Under the pieces are notes generated by a model. That model made no database searches. It saw nothing but the letters and a program-made list of their open reading frames with translations, and was not told where the DNA came from. Shown here one piece after another: positions 1-7,584 of a stretch of DNA of 64,000 bases (the stretch's first letter is position 1; each line of letters opens with the position of its first letter). The DNA is taken from NCBI RefSeq assembly GCF_028330985.1, contig NZ_JAQMUE010000077.1, positions 1 through 64,000 on the forward strand, given 5' to 3'. The position numbers were made by a program, and so were the translations under genes. Source of the DNA: Roseofilum reptotaenium CS-1145. Lineage in GTDB: Bacteria > Cyanobacteriota > Cyanobacteriia > Cyanobacteriales > Desertifilaceae.

Positions 1-393
1 TTTAATATCAGAGCGATCGCACAACCGGATTAAATCTTCAATCTTCTTCAAATTCGGATCGCCCGCCAAATAGCCAATTCCTCGATGGATATGACGGCGA
101 CATTGAAGTGCTAGGGTTTCCGGATCGGTGCCGAGTCCATCATTAACGCAGCGTTGTTTGAGGGCGATCGCCAAAACATCCGCCAACTCCCCCCCAAAAA
201 CCCGCCAAGACAACTCCACATTACTATCACGGGGAATGGGAACCGGAGACGGGATAGACGGTTCCGCCAAAGAACGACAAAATGCCCAACGACACAGAAT
301 ATTCCACTGTTCAATTTTCGTATACCGTTTCAGTTTCGTCAGTTGATCCTTCGCTGTTTGCGACAGTTGAATCCGTTCGAGAGGTGCATCCAT
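1..393 (-). CDS. dndE: DNA sulfur modification protein DndE (partial, 3' end outside window)
   Basis: An open frame runs from an ATG at 393 down to base 1 without a stop, so 131 N-terminal residues are visible. The translation has the small-helical DndE pattern: an IQLSQTAKDQLTKLKRYT start, a central LCRWAFCRSLAEPSVP-like block, and KQRCVNDGL followed by CRRHIHRGIGYL. Family members are about 110-140 residues, so nearly the whole protein is here. DndE works with DndA, DndB, DndC and DndD in replacing a backbone oxygen by sulfur (phosphorothioation). The gene directly upstream on the same strand is a DUF4926 gene, not dndD, so dndE is either first in its operon or separate. Family assignment rests on recognised residues; no search was run. 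Confidence 0.85.
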   Translation of the reverse strand, partial: MDAPLERIQLSQTAKDQLTKLKRYTKIEQWNILCRWAFCRSLAEPSIPSPVPIPRDSNVELSWRVFGGELADVLAIALKQRCVNDGLGTDPETLALQCRRHIHRGIGYLAGDPNLKKIEDLIRLCDRSDIK

Positions 394-541
394 GGAAGAG
401 AAGTAATGAGTAATGCAATCTTCAGTTTAGAATACTTCAATCAAAAGCCAGAGTTATTCGACATTAGGTTTGAACCTTAACTTACCGGATTTGCTTTGTA
501 CTTTTATATCTTAAGAATTCAGCATAATCTCGTATTTGAGC

Positions 542-787
542 TCATAGATCAACGGGTAAACCATGGATAATTGCTAAAACCTCTGCTCCTATCGCTTCTC
601 GTTCTAACTCAATATCAGACTTTGCTAACGTTAATAAGGCTAAAGTCTCTCCTGATTCACTAAGAAATTCTACTTCAAAAGCTTGTTCATCAGCATAGCA
701 ATGAACAATTGTCCCTTTACTATTCTTCTTAAGTCCATGTTCTTCAAAGTCATGATTTAAGGTGACAACATCTAGTTCTTGAAACAT
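542..787 (-). CDS. DUF4926 domain-containing small protein
   Basis: This 81-residue protein starts FQELDVVTLNHDFEEHGL and continues with KGTIVHCY and FEVEFLSESGETLALLTL, the recognisable DUF4926 pattern, a small beta-barrel-like fold of unknown function. A Shine-Dalgarno AAAGGA lies just before the ATG. DUF4926 genes are often found directly after a DUF6883 gene. Here the residue of such a partner lies 10 bases upstream on the same strand (797-920), which supports an old two-gene, possibly toxin-antitoxin-like, unit in which only the small partner survives intact. The function is not established. Confidence 0.75.
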   Translation of the reverse strand: MFQELDVVTLNHDFEEHGLKKNSKGTIVHCYADEQAFEVEFLSESGETLALLTLAKSDIELEREAIGAEVLAIIHGLPVDL

Positions 788-796
788 TTCCTTTAA

Positions 797-920
797 TTAA
801 CCCTTGTATTCTAAAAATGGACGAGCAGTTACAAACCGAGGAGTTTCTTGGCCACAATCAATAATCCATACGGTAAGTATACTCACAATTTTACCGCTAG
901 GTGAATCTATTTCTCCTACT
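797..920 (-). pseudogene. C-terminal remnant of a DUF6883-type protein
   Basis: Reading the minus strand from about 920 to a TAA at 797-799 gives EIDSPSGKIVSILTVWIIDC followed by GQETPRFVTARPFLEYKG. This matches the end of DUF6883 proteins, which close with a TPSG...TVWII...PRFVTA pattern. The frame has no start codon and loses similarity upstream near 920-965, where a PEP-CTERM fragment begins on the other strand. It is therefore a truncated gene. It sits immediately before DUF4926, its usual partner. Confidence 0.55.
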
Positions 921-962
921 CTACTGCTTTCTAACACCTTGTTACATGATACTCCGTCAAGT

Positions 963-1199
963 TGGGCTGACTTGAAATTTTTACCCTATGTGAGTCAATT
1001 TACTGCTGATAGTGAGCAAACTGTCCTCTCATTTAAGGGAGATGCACGCAATGCAGGGCATGGTTTTGTAATTGATGCGGTTAGTGTAGTTGAAGTCACA
1101 GAGACAGAGAGGACTGAAGTTCCAGAACCTTCTGCTGTTCTCGGTTTATTAGCCTTGAGTGGTTGTAGTTTAGGGATGTTGCGCCGACGGAAAGTATAG
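963..1199 (+). pseudogene. PEP-CTERM protein fragment (C-terminal part)
   Basis: The last about 78 residues read like the end of a PEP-CTERM exported protein: a beta-rich stretch (FTADSEQTVLSFKGD, AGHGFVIDAVSVVEV), then the sorting signal VPEPSAVLGLLALSG, a hydrophobic helix and a final RRRK. PEP-CTERM proteins are exported and anchored before processing by an exosortase. The open frame extends back to 804, but that part is antisense to the DUF6883 remnant and has no signal peptide, so the N-terminal part of the gene is gone. No exosortase gene is visible in this window. Confidence 0.6.
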
Positions 1200-1216
1200 C
1201 TATAGCAACTCGTTTT

Positions 1217-1264
1217 TGTAGGGGCGTTTCATGTCGCAAAGCGAAACGGCTGTTCGCCCCTACA
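1217..1264. repeat. Palindromic MITE-like repeat (TGTAGGGGCG...CGCCCCTACA class)
   Basis: Outer arms TGTAGGGGCG and CGCCCCTACA-type ends enclose an inner hairpin built from GTTTC and GAAAC, giving a 48-bp inverted repeat. Shorter relatives with the same ends lie at 24533-24562, 28567-28595 and 52708-52737. This copy overlaps the 3' end of the adenine methyltransferase gene and supplies its last residues. Confidence 0.7.
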
Positions 1265-2086
1265 TTCTTCAACACTATTGGTAATGAATAACTCCTTCCC
1301 CTTGGCGGCTGAAGCTTGCTTATAATTATTCATTCCATATTGCAATTCCCACTCGAAAATCTGAGCAAACTGAAAATTTTTGCGAATTTCTAGGGAATTA
1401 TCATAGGTAATCAACCAGCGATGGGAACAAGCTTGCATCTGTTGGGCAAAGCGTTGATGCTCAAAGCTGGTATGGAGATTACCCTCTTTGCCATATAACT
1501 TAGAACCTGTAGCAACTAAATAGGGCGGATCTAAGAAAATAAAAACCCGTTTACCGTGCGGTTTCAGCACTTCACTATAGTCCAAATTGGTGATTTTCAC
1601 ATCTTGCAAAACAGGCGCTAACTTAGCCAAACGATCGATCGAAGAATCCGTAAACCGTTTTAAAAATGCTTGCTGAGAAAAGCCACCGGATTCCACAGTT
1701 CCTGAAAAGCTAATCCGGTTGAGGACAAAAAAACGAACCGCTCTCTCTAATTCTGATAAGTCTTCTACGTTGACTTGCAAATATTCCCGAAACAACCTTT
1801 TCCCATCGCTGCATATTTCCTTAACGTTCCTTACCTCTGAGGCTAATCGATCTAAATCCGATTGCGCGACTTTCCAAAAGAGAAACAATTCCGGATTCAA
1901 GTCATTAATCCAAATTTTTAAGCTTGGATAGGTTTGCTTGAGATAAATAAACAAAGATCCCCCGCCAACAAACGGTTCTCGATATTCCCAGTGTTCGTCA
2001 AATCCCTTGGGCAGATGTTGAATGATTTTTTTGATCGCTCTAGCTTTACCACCAGGGTAGCGTAGGGGGCTTTTAATCATGATCAA
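1229..2086 (-). CDS. D12-class N6-adenine DNA methyltransferase (Dam family)
   Basis: The 285-residue product has the D12/Dam layout. Motif I-like SPLRYPGGKARAI and YREPFVGGGSLF (SAM binding) lie near the N-terminus, WINDLNPELF follows, and the catalytic DPPY is in the middle (FIFLDPPYLVATGSKLYG). The C-terminal half carries the target-recognition part and a QYGMNNY segment. Such enzymes methylate adenine N6 in short double-stranded sites. No restriction endonuclease is next to it, so it looks like an orphan methyltransferase. The final about 12 residues are encoded by the palindromic repeat at 1217-1264 and are probably not native. The start is MIMIKS or the inner MIKS. Confidence 0.85.
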   Translation of the reverse strand: MIMIKSPLRYPGGKARAIKKIIQHLPKGFDEHWEYREPFVGGGSLFIYLKQTYPSLKIWINDLNPELFLFWKVAQSDLDRLASEVRNVKEICSDGKRLFREYLQVNVEDLSELERAVRFFVLNRISFSGTVESGGFSQQAFLKRFTDSSIDRLAKLAPVLQDVKITNLDYSEVLKPHGKRVFIFLDPPYLVATGSKLYGKEGNLHTSFEHQRFAQQMQACSHRWLITYDNSLEIRKNFQFAQIFEWELQYGMNNYKQASAAKGKELFITNSVEECRGEQPFRFAT

Positions 2087-2145
2087 TACTATAGGATTGG
2101 GGGATTGGGTTTAAAAATCATTTGAAATCGCTATAGAACAATTTT

Positions 2146-2772
2146 CTATTCAATTAATCCTTCAGGAGGAGTGATTTCTATCTTCCCCTTCTCTAAATCA
2201 ACCACAGGTACAATCTCTTCCACAAACGGAATTAAAACCGTTTTTGGGCGATTGGTTTGGCGACGTGGCTTCTTGATTTTACTTTTACGATTGGGAATAG
2301 GCTTAGGAGCATCTTCACCTTCTGCTAGCTCTGCTGGGTCATTCTGATGCAGTAATTTGACTTCTAGTAAGTCATTTCCAGCAGCAATGATATCAACAAC
2401 TACCCCTAAATTTTTTCCAGTTTCCTGTATCCAAACATCTAAACCGAGCAAATCTTGGACATGATATTCATTATCTTCTAATGGGGGACGATCGCTCACC
2501 GGAACGAAAAGTTTAGCTTTTTTCAAGGCTTCCGCGCGATCGCGAGTGTCTATTCCATCAAAGGTTAGCACATAGAGTCCTTTCCCCGGAATTAAGCGCC
2601 CGTCCAATAACTCTATCGGTTGAGGTATTTTTTCACCCAACCGTTGTATCCAGCGCGTTCCTGCTTCTAAAAACCGCTCGGGAAAATCGGAATCGGGATA
2701 AACCCGCACTTGCCCATCTAACCCTTGAGCAGCAACAATATGACCAATTTCAATCCACTCATTTTGACTCAT
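2146..2772 (-). CDS. rimM: Ribosome maturation factor RimM
   Basis: The product starts MSQNEWIEIGHIVAAQGLDG, the diagnostic RimM N-terminus, continues with RVYPDSDFPERF and the PRC-barrel part (YHVQDLLGLDVW), and ends with IPFVEEIVPVVDLEKGKIEI. RimM helps 30S subunit assembly at the 16S rRNA 3' domain by binding protein S19. A basic linker (PNRKSKIKKPRRQTNRPK) inserted before the final strands is common in cyanobacterial RimM. The open frame extends 24 codons further upstream, but that part is translated from a tandem GGGAATA repeat, so the ATG at 2772 is chosen. Confidence 0.93.
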   Translation of the reverse strand: MSQNEWIEIGHIVAAQGLDGQVRVYPDSDFPERFLEAGTRWIQRLGEKIPQPIELLDGRLIPGKGLYVLTFDGIDTRDRAEALKKAKLFVPVSDRPPLEDNEYHVQDLLGLDVWIQETGKNLGVVVDIIAAGNDLLEVKLLHQNDPAELAEGEDAPKPIPNRKSKIKKPRRQTNRPKTVLIPFVEEIVPVVDLEKGKIEITPPEGLIE

Positions 2773-2780
2773 AAACTTTA

Positions 2781-2825
2781 TAGCGCTTCGCGCTAGGGAA
2801 TAGGGAATAGGGAATAGGGAATAGG
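2781..2825 (+). repeat. Composite dispersed repeat: TAGCGCTTCGCGCTA hairpin plus GGGAATA heptamers
   Basis: A short hairpin TAGCGCTTCGCGCTA is followed by four to five tandem copies of GGGAATA. It lies immediately upstream of the rimM start. Related full or partial copies occur at 10421-10434, 13010-13054, 20790-20851, 36232-36243, 55971-55986, 58488-58507, 60211-60253 and 63011-63054. Confidence 0.75.
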
Positions 2826-2865
2826 AAACACCTCGTTTTACCAATTCCCATTACCCATAATCCAA

Positions 2866-4149
2866 TTAACGGGATACCGCAGTTTGCAAATACGTTGCTT
2901 CTACGACTTGGGCTAGTCTGCTCATGGCAGTCGAAATCTCTTCCTCGGTGGCGGTTAAGCTAATGCGAATACATTGATGTTTATGAACCCATTCTTCTTG
3001 CAAGCCAGGGAAAAATGTACTTCCTGGAACAACAATCACGCCAACTTTTTTCAGACTTTGGTAGAGTTCCCAATCGGTAATCGGTAAATCACGCAACCAT
3101 AACCACGCAAAAATCGCTCCTTCTCCCTTATGTAAAAACCAAGGTAGACTATTGGGCATAGCCTCGGTTAAACTGGCTTCCAATTGGGCAAATTTGCTTT
3201 GATAATGGGGACGAATGACAGTTTCTGACAAATTTGCCAATTGACCCGATTGAATGGCTCTAGCAGCGATCGCCTGACCATAGCGAGAAGAGTGAATACA
3301 CAAATTGGTCTGGAACGCTTCTAAAGTAGCAATCAGATCTGGATCGCCAATGGCAACTCCAATGCGTTCGCCCGGTAAACCAGCCTTGGATAAACTCATG
3401 CAATGGAGTAAATTACCGCCAAATTGAGGAGTCATTTCGGTAAAATTCAAGGCGGGGAAAGGCGGCCCATAGGCAGAATCAATCAGCACAGGTACATTAT
3501 ATTCTGAGGCTAACCCACTGATTTTATTCACTTCTTCATCGGTGAGAACATTACCTGTAGGATTACAGGGACGGGAAAAAATAAAACATCCCGTATCTTC
3601 CGTAATCCTCAATTGACTAAAATCGGGGCGATACTTAAACCGATGATTGCCTTCCTCAATATCTAACTTGGGTTTATAGGCTTTGAGAGCTTCCGGCGTT
3701 AAACAGACTCCACCATAACCGGTATATTCAGGACTTAGGGGTAAAACCACCTGTTTGAGTTTTCCCTCAGAAGTATAGCCCCCAAAGGCATTAGCGGCAT
3801 AAAAATAAACCGACTGAGAGCCTGGAGTAATTAAAACGTTGTGATCGCTCAAATTCAAGCCGTAGCGTTGATTAAAATCAGTCACCACCGCATCAATCAA
3901 CGGTTGATAGCCTTGGGAAGAGCCATACCGACAGACCACTTCCCCATATTCAGGACTCGCGAGTAAATCAGCCGTATAGTCTCGCCACATCTGTTCCACT
4001 GGCGGTAAAATTACGGGATTCCCGGCGCTCAAATTAATAAAATGCTGCCCTCCTCCAGCACGCAAAGTTTCAATAATATCTTTCATAATGGCTCGCACTC
4101 CACTCAAGCGAGACATCTGAGTACCAAATTGAGTCAGGGCAGGTTCCAT
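2866..4149 (-). CDS. avtA: Valine-pyruvate aminotransferase (fold-type I PLP enzyme)
   Basis: The 427-residue protein is a class I/II aminotransferase: a RYGSSQGYQPL N-terminal block, the FSRPCNPTGNVL segment, LIDSAYGPPFP, and the PLP lysine in SLSKAGLPGERIG. Overall wording (FINLSAGNPVILPP, WRDYTADLLASPEYG) fits valine-pyruvate transaminases, which exchange the amino group between valine or 2-oxoisovalerate and alanine or pyruvate. It lies just downstream of rimM's promoter side and faces the divergent Tab2 gene. Substrate specificity is inferred from family likeness only. Confidence 0.85.
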   Translation of the reverse strand: MEPALTQFGTQMSRLSGVRAIMKDIIETLRAGGGQHFINLSAGNPVILPPVEQMWRDYTADLLASPEYGEVVCRYGSSQGYQPLIDAVVTDFNQRYGLNLSDHNVLITPGSQSVYFYAANAFGGYTSEGKLKQVVLPLSPEYTGYGGVCLTPEALKAYKPKLDIEEGNHRFKYRPDFSQLRITEDTGCFIFSRPCNPTGNVLTDEEVNKISGLASEYNVPVLIDSAYGPPFPALNFTEMTPQFGGNLLHCMSLSKAGLPGERIGVAIGDPDLIATLEAFQTNLCIHSSRYGQAIAARAIQSGQLANLSETVIRPHYQSKFAQLEASLTEAMPNSLPWFLHKGEGAIFAWLWLRDLPITDWELYQSLKKVGVIVVPGSTFFPGLQEEWVHKHQCIRISLTATEEEISTAMSRLAQVVEATYLQTAVSR

Positions 4150-4253
4150 AAGCTATTCTATAAATTCTTGGGTTAGCATACGATCTAAGATGACATGATT
4201 TTTCCAAAACGGAATCTCCTGTAAAGAAAACATAACGATTTAGATGGATTCCT

Positions 4254-5048
4254 ATGCAGACTTGGCAAGTCGATTGTTATCGCCGCCCTTCAGAAACAGA
4301 CACCCAGGAGATCCTCTGGGAGTTATGGATTTGTGAACCGTCCCCCGGAACGTTTCGCTATCGTGCCCTTTGTCCTCAGTCACAAGTTAGTCGTGATTGG
4401 TTACTGAGTGAATTGGGGCAATTTGCCACACTTCCGGATGAGCTACACGTCTTCCGTCCCCAAACCCTCCATCTACTCGAACCGGTTGCTCAAACTCTGG
4501 GTATTCCAGTCATTCCCACCCGACGTACCTCCACCCTGAAACAGTGGATTGTTGATGAGTTAAAGTGTCCCATTACTTTAGATCGACCCCCTCCGCTGCC
4601 CCTACCAGAGGAATTATGGGGCGATCGCTGGCGGTTTGCCACAGTTAGCGCTCAAGATCTACTTCAAGGAATTGGCGATCGCCCCATTCCCATTAAATCC
4701 CTACCGGAAGAGCTTTGGCCGATTAATCTCGGTCTTCCGTCCACGGTTTCTATTCCGGGAGTGGTTATTGATGGCGATCGCCAATCTCTGCAATTAGCCC
4801 AATGGTTCGCTGAAGCTAACCCCGTTAGTCTCAATTTTATTCCCGGTCAACCCGATGGTCTGATTTTAGAATCCGGATTGAGCGATCGCTGGATTATTAC
4901 CACCTTTGAAGATAGCGAAGTTCGCCAAGCAGGTCACCAATATAAACAGCGGAAACAACAGAGCAAAGGGCTTCATTTCCTGCTCGTTCAACCTGACAAC
5001 TCTGGCATGACCTACACTGGATTATGGTTACTCAAACCGGAAAATTAA
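4254..5048 (+). CDS. Tab2/Atab2-family RNA-binding protein
   Basis: The 264-residue product begins TWQVDCYRRPSETDTQEILW and ends with GLHFLLVQPDNSGMTYTGLW, both recognisable ends of the Tab2 (DUF1092) family. It also has the typical middle LPEELWGDRW and LWPINLGLPS. In algae and plants these proteins bind the psaB 5' UTR or help photosystem I and II translation; the cyanobacterial members are thought to act similarly. It is divergent from avtA and is followed 18 bases later by a Uma2 gene in the same direction. Confidence 0.88.
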   Translation: MQTWQVDCYRRPSETDTQEILWELWICEPSPGTFRYRALCPQSQVSRDWLLSELGQFATLPDELHVFRPQTLHLLEPVAQTLGIPVIPTRRTSTLKQWIVDELKCPITLDRPPPLPLPEELWGDRWRFATVSAQDLLQGIGDRPIPIKSLPEELWPINLGLPSTVSIPGVVIDGDRQSLQLAQWFAEANPVSLNFIPGQPDGLILESGLSDRWIITTFEDSEVRQAGHQYKQRKQQSKGLHFLLVQPDNSGMTYTGLWLLKPEN

Positions 5049-5066
5049 TGCACCAACTCCATCTCT

Positions 5067-5771
5067 ATGACTTCCCTGATTACATCCTCAACTCCTCCAC
5101 TAACCTCCATTCTTTACCCTAGTGCCGACGGTGAACCCATGGCTGAAACTTACGATCATCTCGATGCCATTCTAACCACTCTTGAAGTGCTAAAAAATCA
5201 TCTTGCCGGTCAACGAGCCACCGTCCTCAGTGACCAATTTCTCTACTATTCCCAAGGATTTCCCCGGCTTCGGACCGCTCCTGATATCATGGTCATCTTT
5301 GACGGTGAGCCAGGCGGCCGAGATAACTATAAAATCTGGGAAGAAGGGGAAGTCCCAAAAGTGATCTTTGAGATGACCTCAGAAAGTACTAAAGATCGCG
5401 ATCTAAGCTTCAAAAAAGACCTCTATGAACAACTCGAAGTAGAAGAATATTGGCTCTTTGACCCCAAAGGAGAATGGATTGAAGGGCAATTACAAGGATA
5501 TCGTTTAGTGGCAGGGGCATATCAACCGATTACCGATGGTCTTAGCCAAGCCCTAAACTTGCGACTGCTGCCTGAAGGAAAGCTCATTGGATTTTATCGG
5601 CAAGATACAGGAGAAAAGCTATTAATTTCCTCTGAGTTAAGGGCGGCGTTGAAAGCAGAATCTCAAGCTAGACAAGAAGCCATAGAGCAAGCTGAACAAG
5701 AACGGCAACGAGCCGAAGAATTACAAGCTCTCTTAAACCGTTATCAAGAAAAGTTTGGAAATCTAGAATAA
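5067..5771 (+). CDS. Uma2-family (PD-(D/E)xK-like) protein
   Basis: The 234-residue protein carries the Uma2/DUF820 core: RTAPDIMVIFDGEPG, PKVIFEMTSESTKDRDLSFK with the conserved E and K, and LYEQLEVEEYWLFDPKGEW. It has a C-terminal Gln/Glu/Arg-rich coiled coil (EQAEQERQRAEELQ). Uma2 proteins are very abundant in cyanobacteria and have a restriction-endonuclease-like fold, but their role is unknown. It sits between the Tab2 and sixA genes with short gaps, so it may be co-transcribed. Confidence 0.85.
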   Translation: MTSLITSSTPPLTSILYPSADGEPMAETYDHLDAILTTLEVLKNHLAGQRATVLSDQFLYYSQGFPRLRTAPDIMVIFDGEPGGRDNYKIWEEGEVPKVIFEMTSESTKDRDLSFKKDLYEQLEVEEYWLFDPKGEWIEGQLQGYRLVAGAYQPITDGLSQALNLRLLPEGKLIGFYRQDTGEKLLISSELRAALKAESQARQEAIEQAEQERQRAEELQALLNRYQEKFGNLE

Positions 5772-5777
5772 ACAATT

Positions 5778-6272
5778 ATGACTAACCTTTACTTAATCCG
5801 TCATGGTATAGCGGCTAATCGAGAAGATTATACCCAAGACGATCGCCAACGTCCCCTAACCTCAGAGGGTATTAAGAAAACCACTAAAGTTGCCCAACGC
5901 TTGCAAGAATTAGGGATTACATTTGATTTGATTCTTACCAGTCCCCTCATCCGGGCTAAACAAACAGCGGAAATTTTGCAAACGCTGGGACTGAGTAAGG
6001 ACGTGAAAACGTCATCTCATTTAGCTCCTGAAGGCGATCTTTTATCCTGGTGGGAGGAGGGGAAAACATGGCGTAACTATGAACACTTAGCCTTAGTCGG
6101 GCATGAACCGAATCTTGGATATTGGGCGGAGTCTTTTGTCTGGGGAAAAGTAAAATCACGTCTAATTGTCAAAAAAGCCGGTATGATCGGCATTGCATTA
6201 CCGGATGTGGGTTCTCCTGTGGGACACAGTGACCTATTTTGGCTCACCCCTCCCCGATTTTTACTGAATTAA
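5778..6272 (+). CDS. sixA: Phosphohistidine phosphatase SixA
   Basis: A short histidine-phosphatase-fold protein of 164 residues: the catalytic RHG is in NLYLIRHGIAANRE, then RPLTSEG, LTSPLIRAKQTAEIL, and a second histidine in LALVGHEPNLGYW. Length and layout fit SixA, which removes phosphate from phosphohistidine in HPt domains or PTS components. It begins 6 bases after the Uma2 stop, so the Tab2-Uma2-sixA genes may form one transcript. Confidence 0.88.
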   Translation: MTNLYLIRHGIAANREDYTQDDRQRPLTSEGIKKTTKVAQRLQELGITFDLILTSPLIRAKQTAEILQTLGLSKDVKTSSHLAPEGDLLSWWEEGKTWRNYEHLALVGHEPNLGYWAESFVWGKVKSRLIVKKAGMIGIALPDVGSPVGHSDLFWLTPPRFLLN

Positions 6273-6356
6273 TGTTGGGAAATGGGAAATCTCCGGGTTT
6301 TCCAAGTCCGTAGCGGTATACAATCATGAGTGAAAGTTCAGGGTTCCCTCATCCCT

Positions 6357-7274
6357 ATGAGTGTATTATTTCAAGAAATCAAACAAAGTATTCTGAATCT
6401 GGTAGGGGCTGGAATTGAGGCGCTTCCAAGGATTTTAGTGGCGATCGCCTTTTTGATGTTTACCTCTTGGGCTGCTAAGTTTGCCCGTAAGCTGTCCACT
6501 CGCGTCACAGATATGACCATCAAAAACCAGTCGCTGCGCTCTTTGTTAATTCAATTGAGTTCTGTGGCAGCTTGGGTTGTGGGGATTCTAATCTCTAGTG
6601 TCATCGCCTTTCCAGACCTGCGGTTGGGCGATGTGGTAGGGTTGTTGGGATTAAGTTCTGTTGCGATCGGTTTTGCCTTCCAAGATATCTTTAAGAATTT
6701 TCTGGCTGGAATTTTACTCCTGTTACAAGAACCATTCCGCTTAGGCGATCAAATCATTGTCGATGGTTATGAGGGAACAGTAGAAGAGATTTCTATTCGC
6801 TCCACCCAAATTCGCACCTATCAGGGGGAGTTGATTGTGGTTCCGAATTCCATTGTATTTACTTCCACAGTGCAAGTATTGACCAATTTACCTCGTCGTC
6901 GTACCGATCTGGCGATCGGTGTGGACTATAATACACCCCTGTCCCACGCGATCGAAGTTCTCTATAACGCTATTTCTGGAGTGGATGGAGTCTTAACTGA
7001 ACCCGATCCAGAAGTCGATATTGTCGGCTTTGGGGATAGCTCCATTGACTTAAAAGTACGCTACTGGACAATTCCGAATCAACGAGAAGTCTGCCGCATT
7101 CAAACTCGGGTGATGTTAGCCTTAAAAAATGCCTGTGATGGCGCAGAAATTAATATCCCCTATCCCATTCGCACTGTCTATCATTATAATCAAGAATACT
7201 TTAATGATACTTATCCCCAGGTTTCAAGTCGAACTGCCTTACAATCCAGCCCGTACGATCAAAATAGGGGGTAA
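6357..7274 (+). CDS. Small-conductance mechanosensitive channel (MscS family)
   Basis: An N-terminal set of three membrane helices ends in the MscS pore helix region (GLSSVAIGFAFQDIFKNFLAG), followed by the hallmark EPFRLGDQIIVDGYEG of the beta domain and an alpha/beta C-terminal domain. MscS-type channels open under membrane tension and release solutes during osmotic downshift. The frame also offers a GTG nine codons earlier (6330); the ATG at 6357 is preferred because the first hydrophobic segment starts soon after it. About 305 residues, normal for the minimal family. Confidence 0.88.
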   Translation: MSVLFQEIKQSILNLVGAGIEALPRILVAIAFLMFTSWAAKFARKLSTRVTDMTIKNQSLRSLLIQLSSVAAWVVGILISSVIAFPDLRLGDVVGLLGLSSVAIGFAFQDIFKNFLAGILLLLQEPFRLGDQIIVDGYEGTVEEISIRSTQIRTYQGELIVVPNSIVFTSTVQVLTNLPRRRTDLAIGVDYNTPLSHAIEVLYNAISGVDGVLTEPDPEVDIVGFGDSSIDLKVRYWTIPNQREVCRIQTRVMLALKNACDGAEINIPYPIRTVYHYNQEYFNDTYPQVSSRTALQSSPYDQNRG

Positions 7275-7584
7275 TATCCGGAACAAAAAAGAAAATTATA
7301 TAGCACTTCTCTCTTCTGGAGGAGTACAGCTTGGAGCCTTAGCCTCTAAGCAATACAGGCTACTCTCTAGTAGGAACTACTCTATCAAATCCTTAACTAT
7401 TTAATCTTTATTGGTATTAAGGGTTCTATTGAACAGATCCTTCAAGCAAAATGAGAAAAACACACTATGATAAAGAAGGGTGTGAAATTTGAATAGAGCC
7501 TTAATCTTTTCATCATCAGTTGGTGCATGGATCCAAACAGATATTCAGTCAACATGAAGTCCTCTAATTTTGATTAGCGCTCCC
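7275..7584. other. Intergenic stretch, no gene recognised
   Basis: About 310 bases between mscS and the cyanobacteriochrome kinase. It is AT-rich and includes short matching words around AGGGTTCTATTGAAC, but no coding sequence, RNA gene or clear promoter could be supported. Confidence 0.5.

Noticed and set aside
804-962. N-terminal half of the plus-strand frame ending in PEP-CTERM
   Set aside because: It has no signal peptide and runs antisense to the recognisable DUF6883 remnant, so only the later part is treated as real.
2773-2844. N-terminal extension of rimM
   Set aside because: The extra residues are translated from tandem GGGAATA repeats and the family start is the ATG at 2772.
7129-7404. 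91-residue frame overlapping the end of mscS
   Set aside because: It is a different-frame shadow of mscS for half its length and has no recognisable domain or ribosome-binding site.
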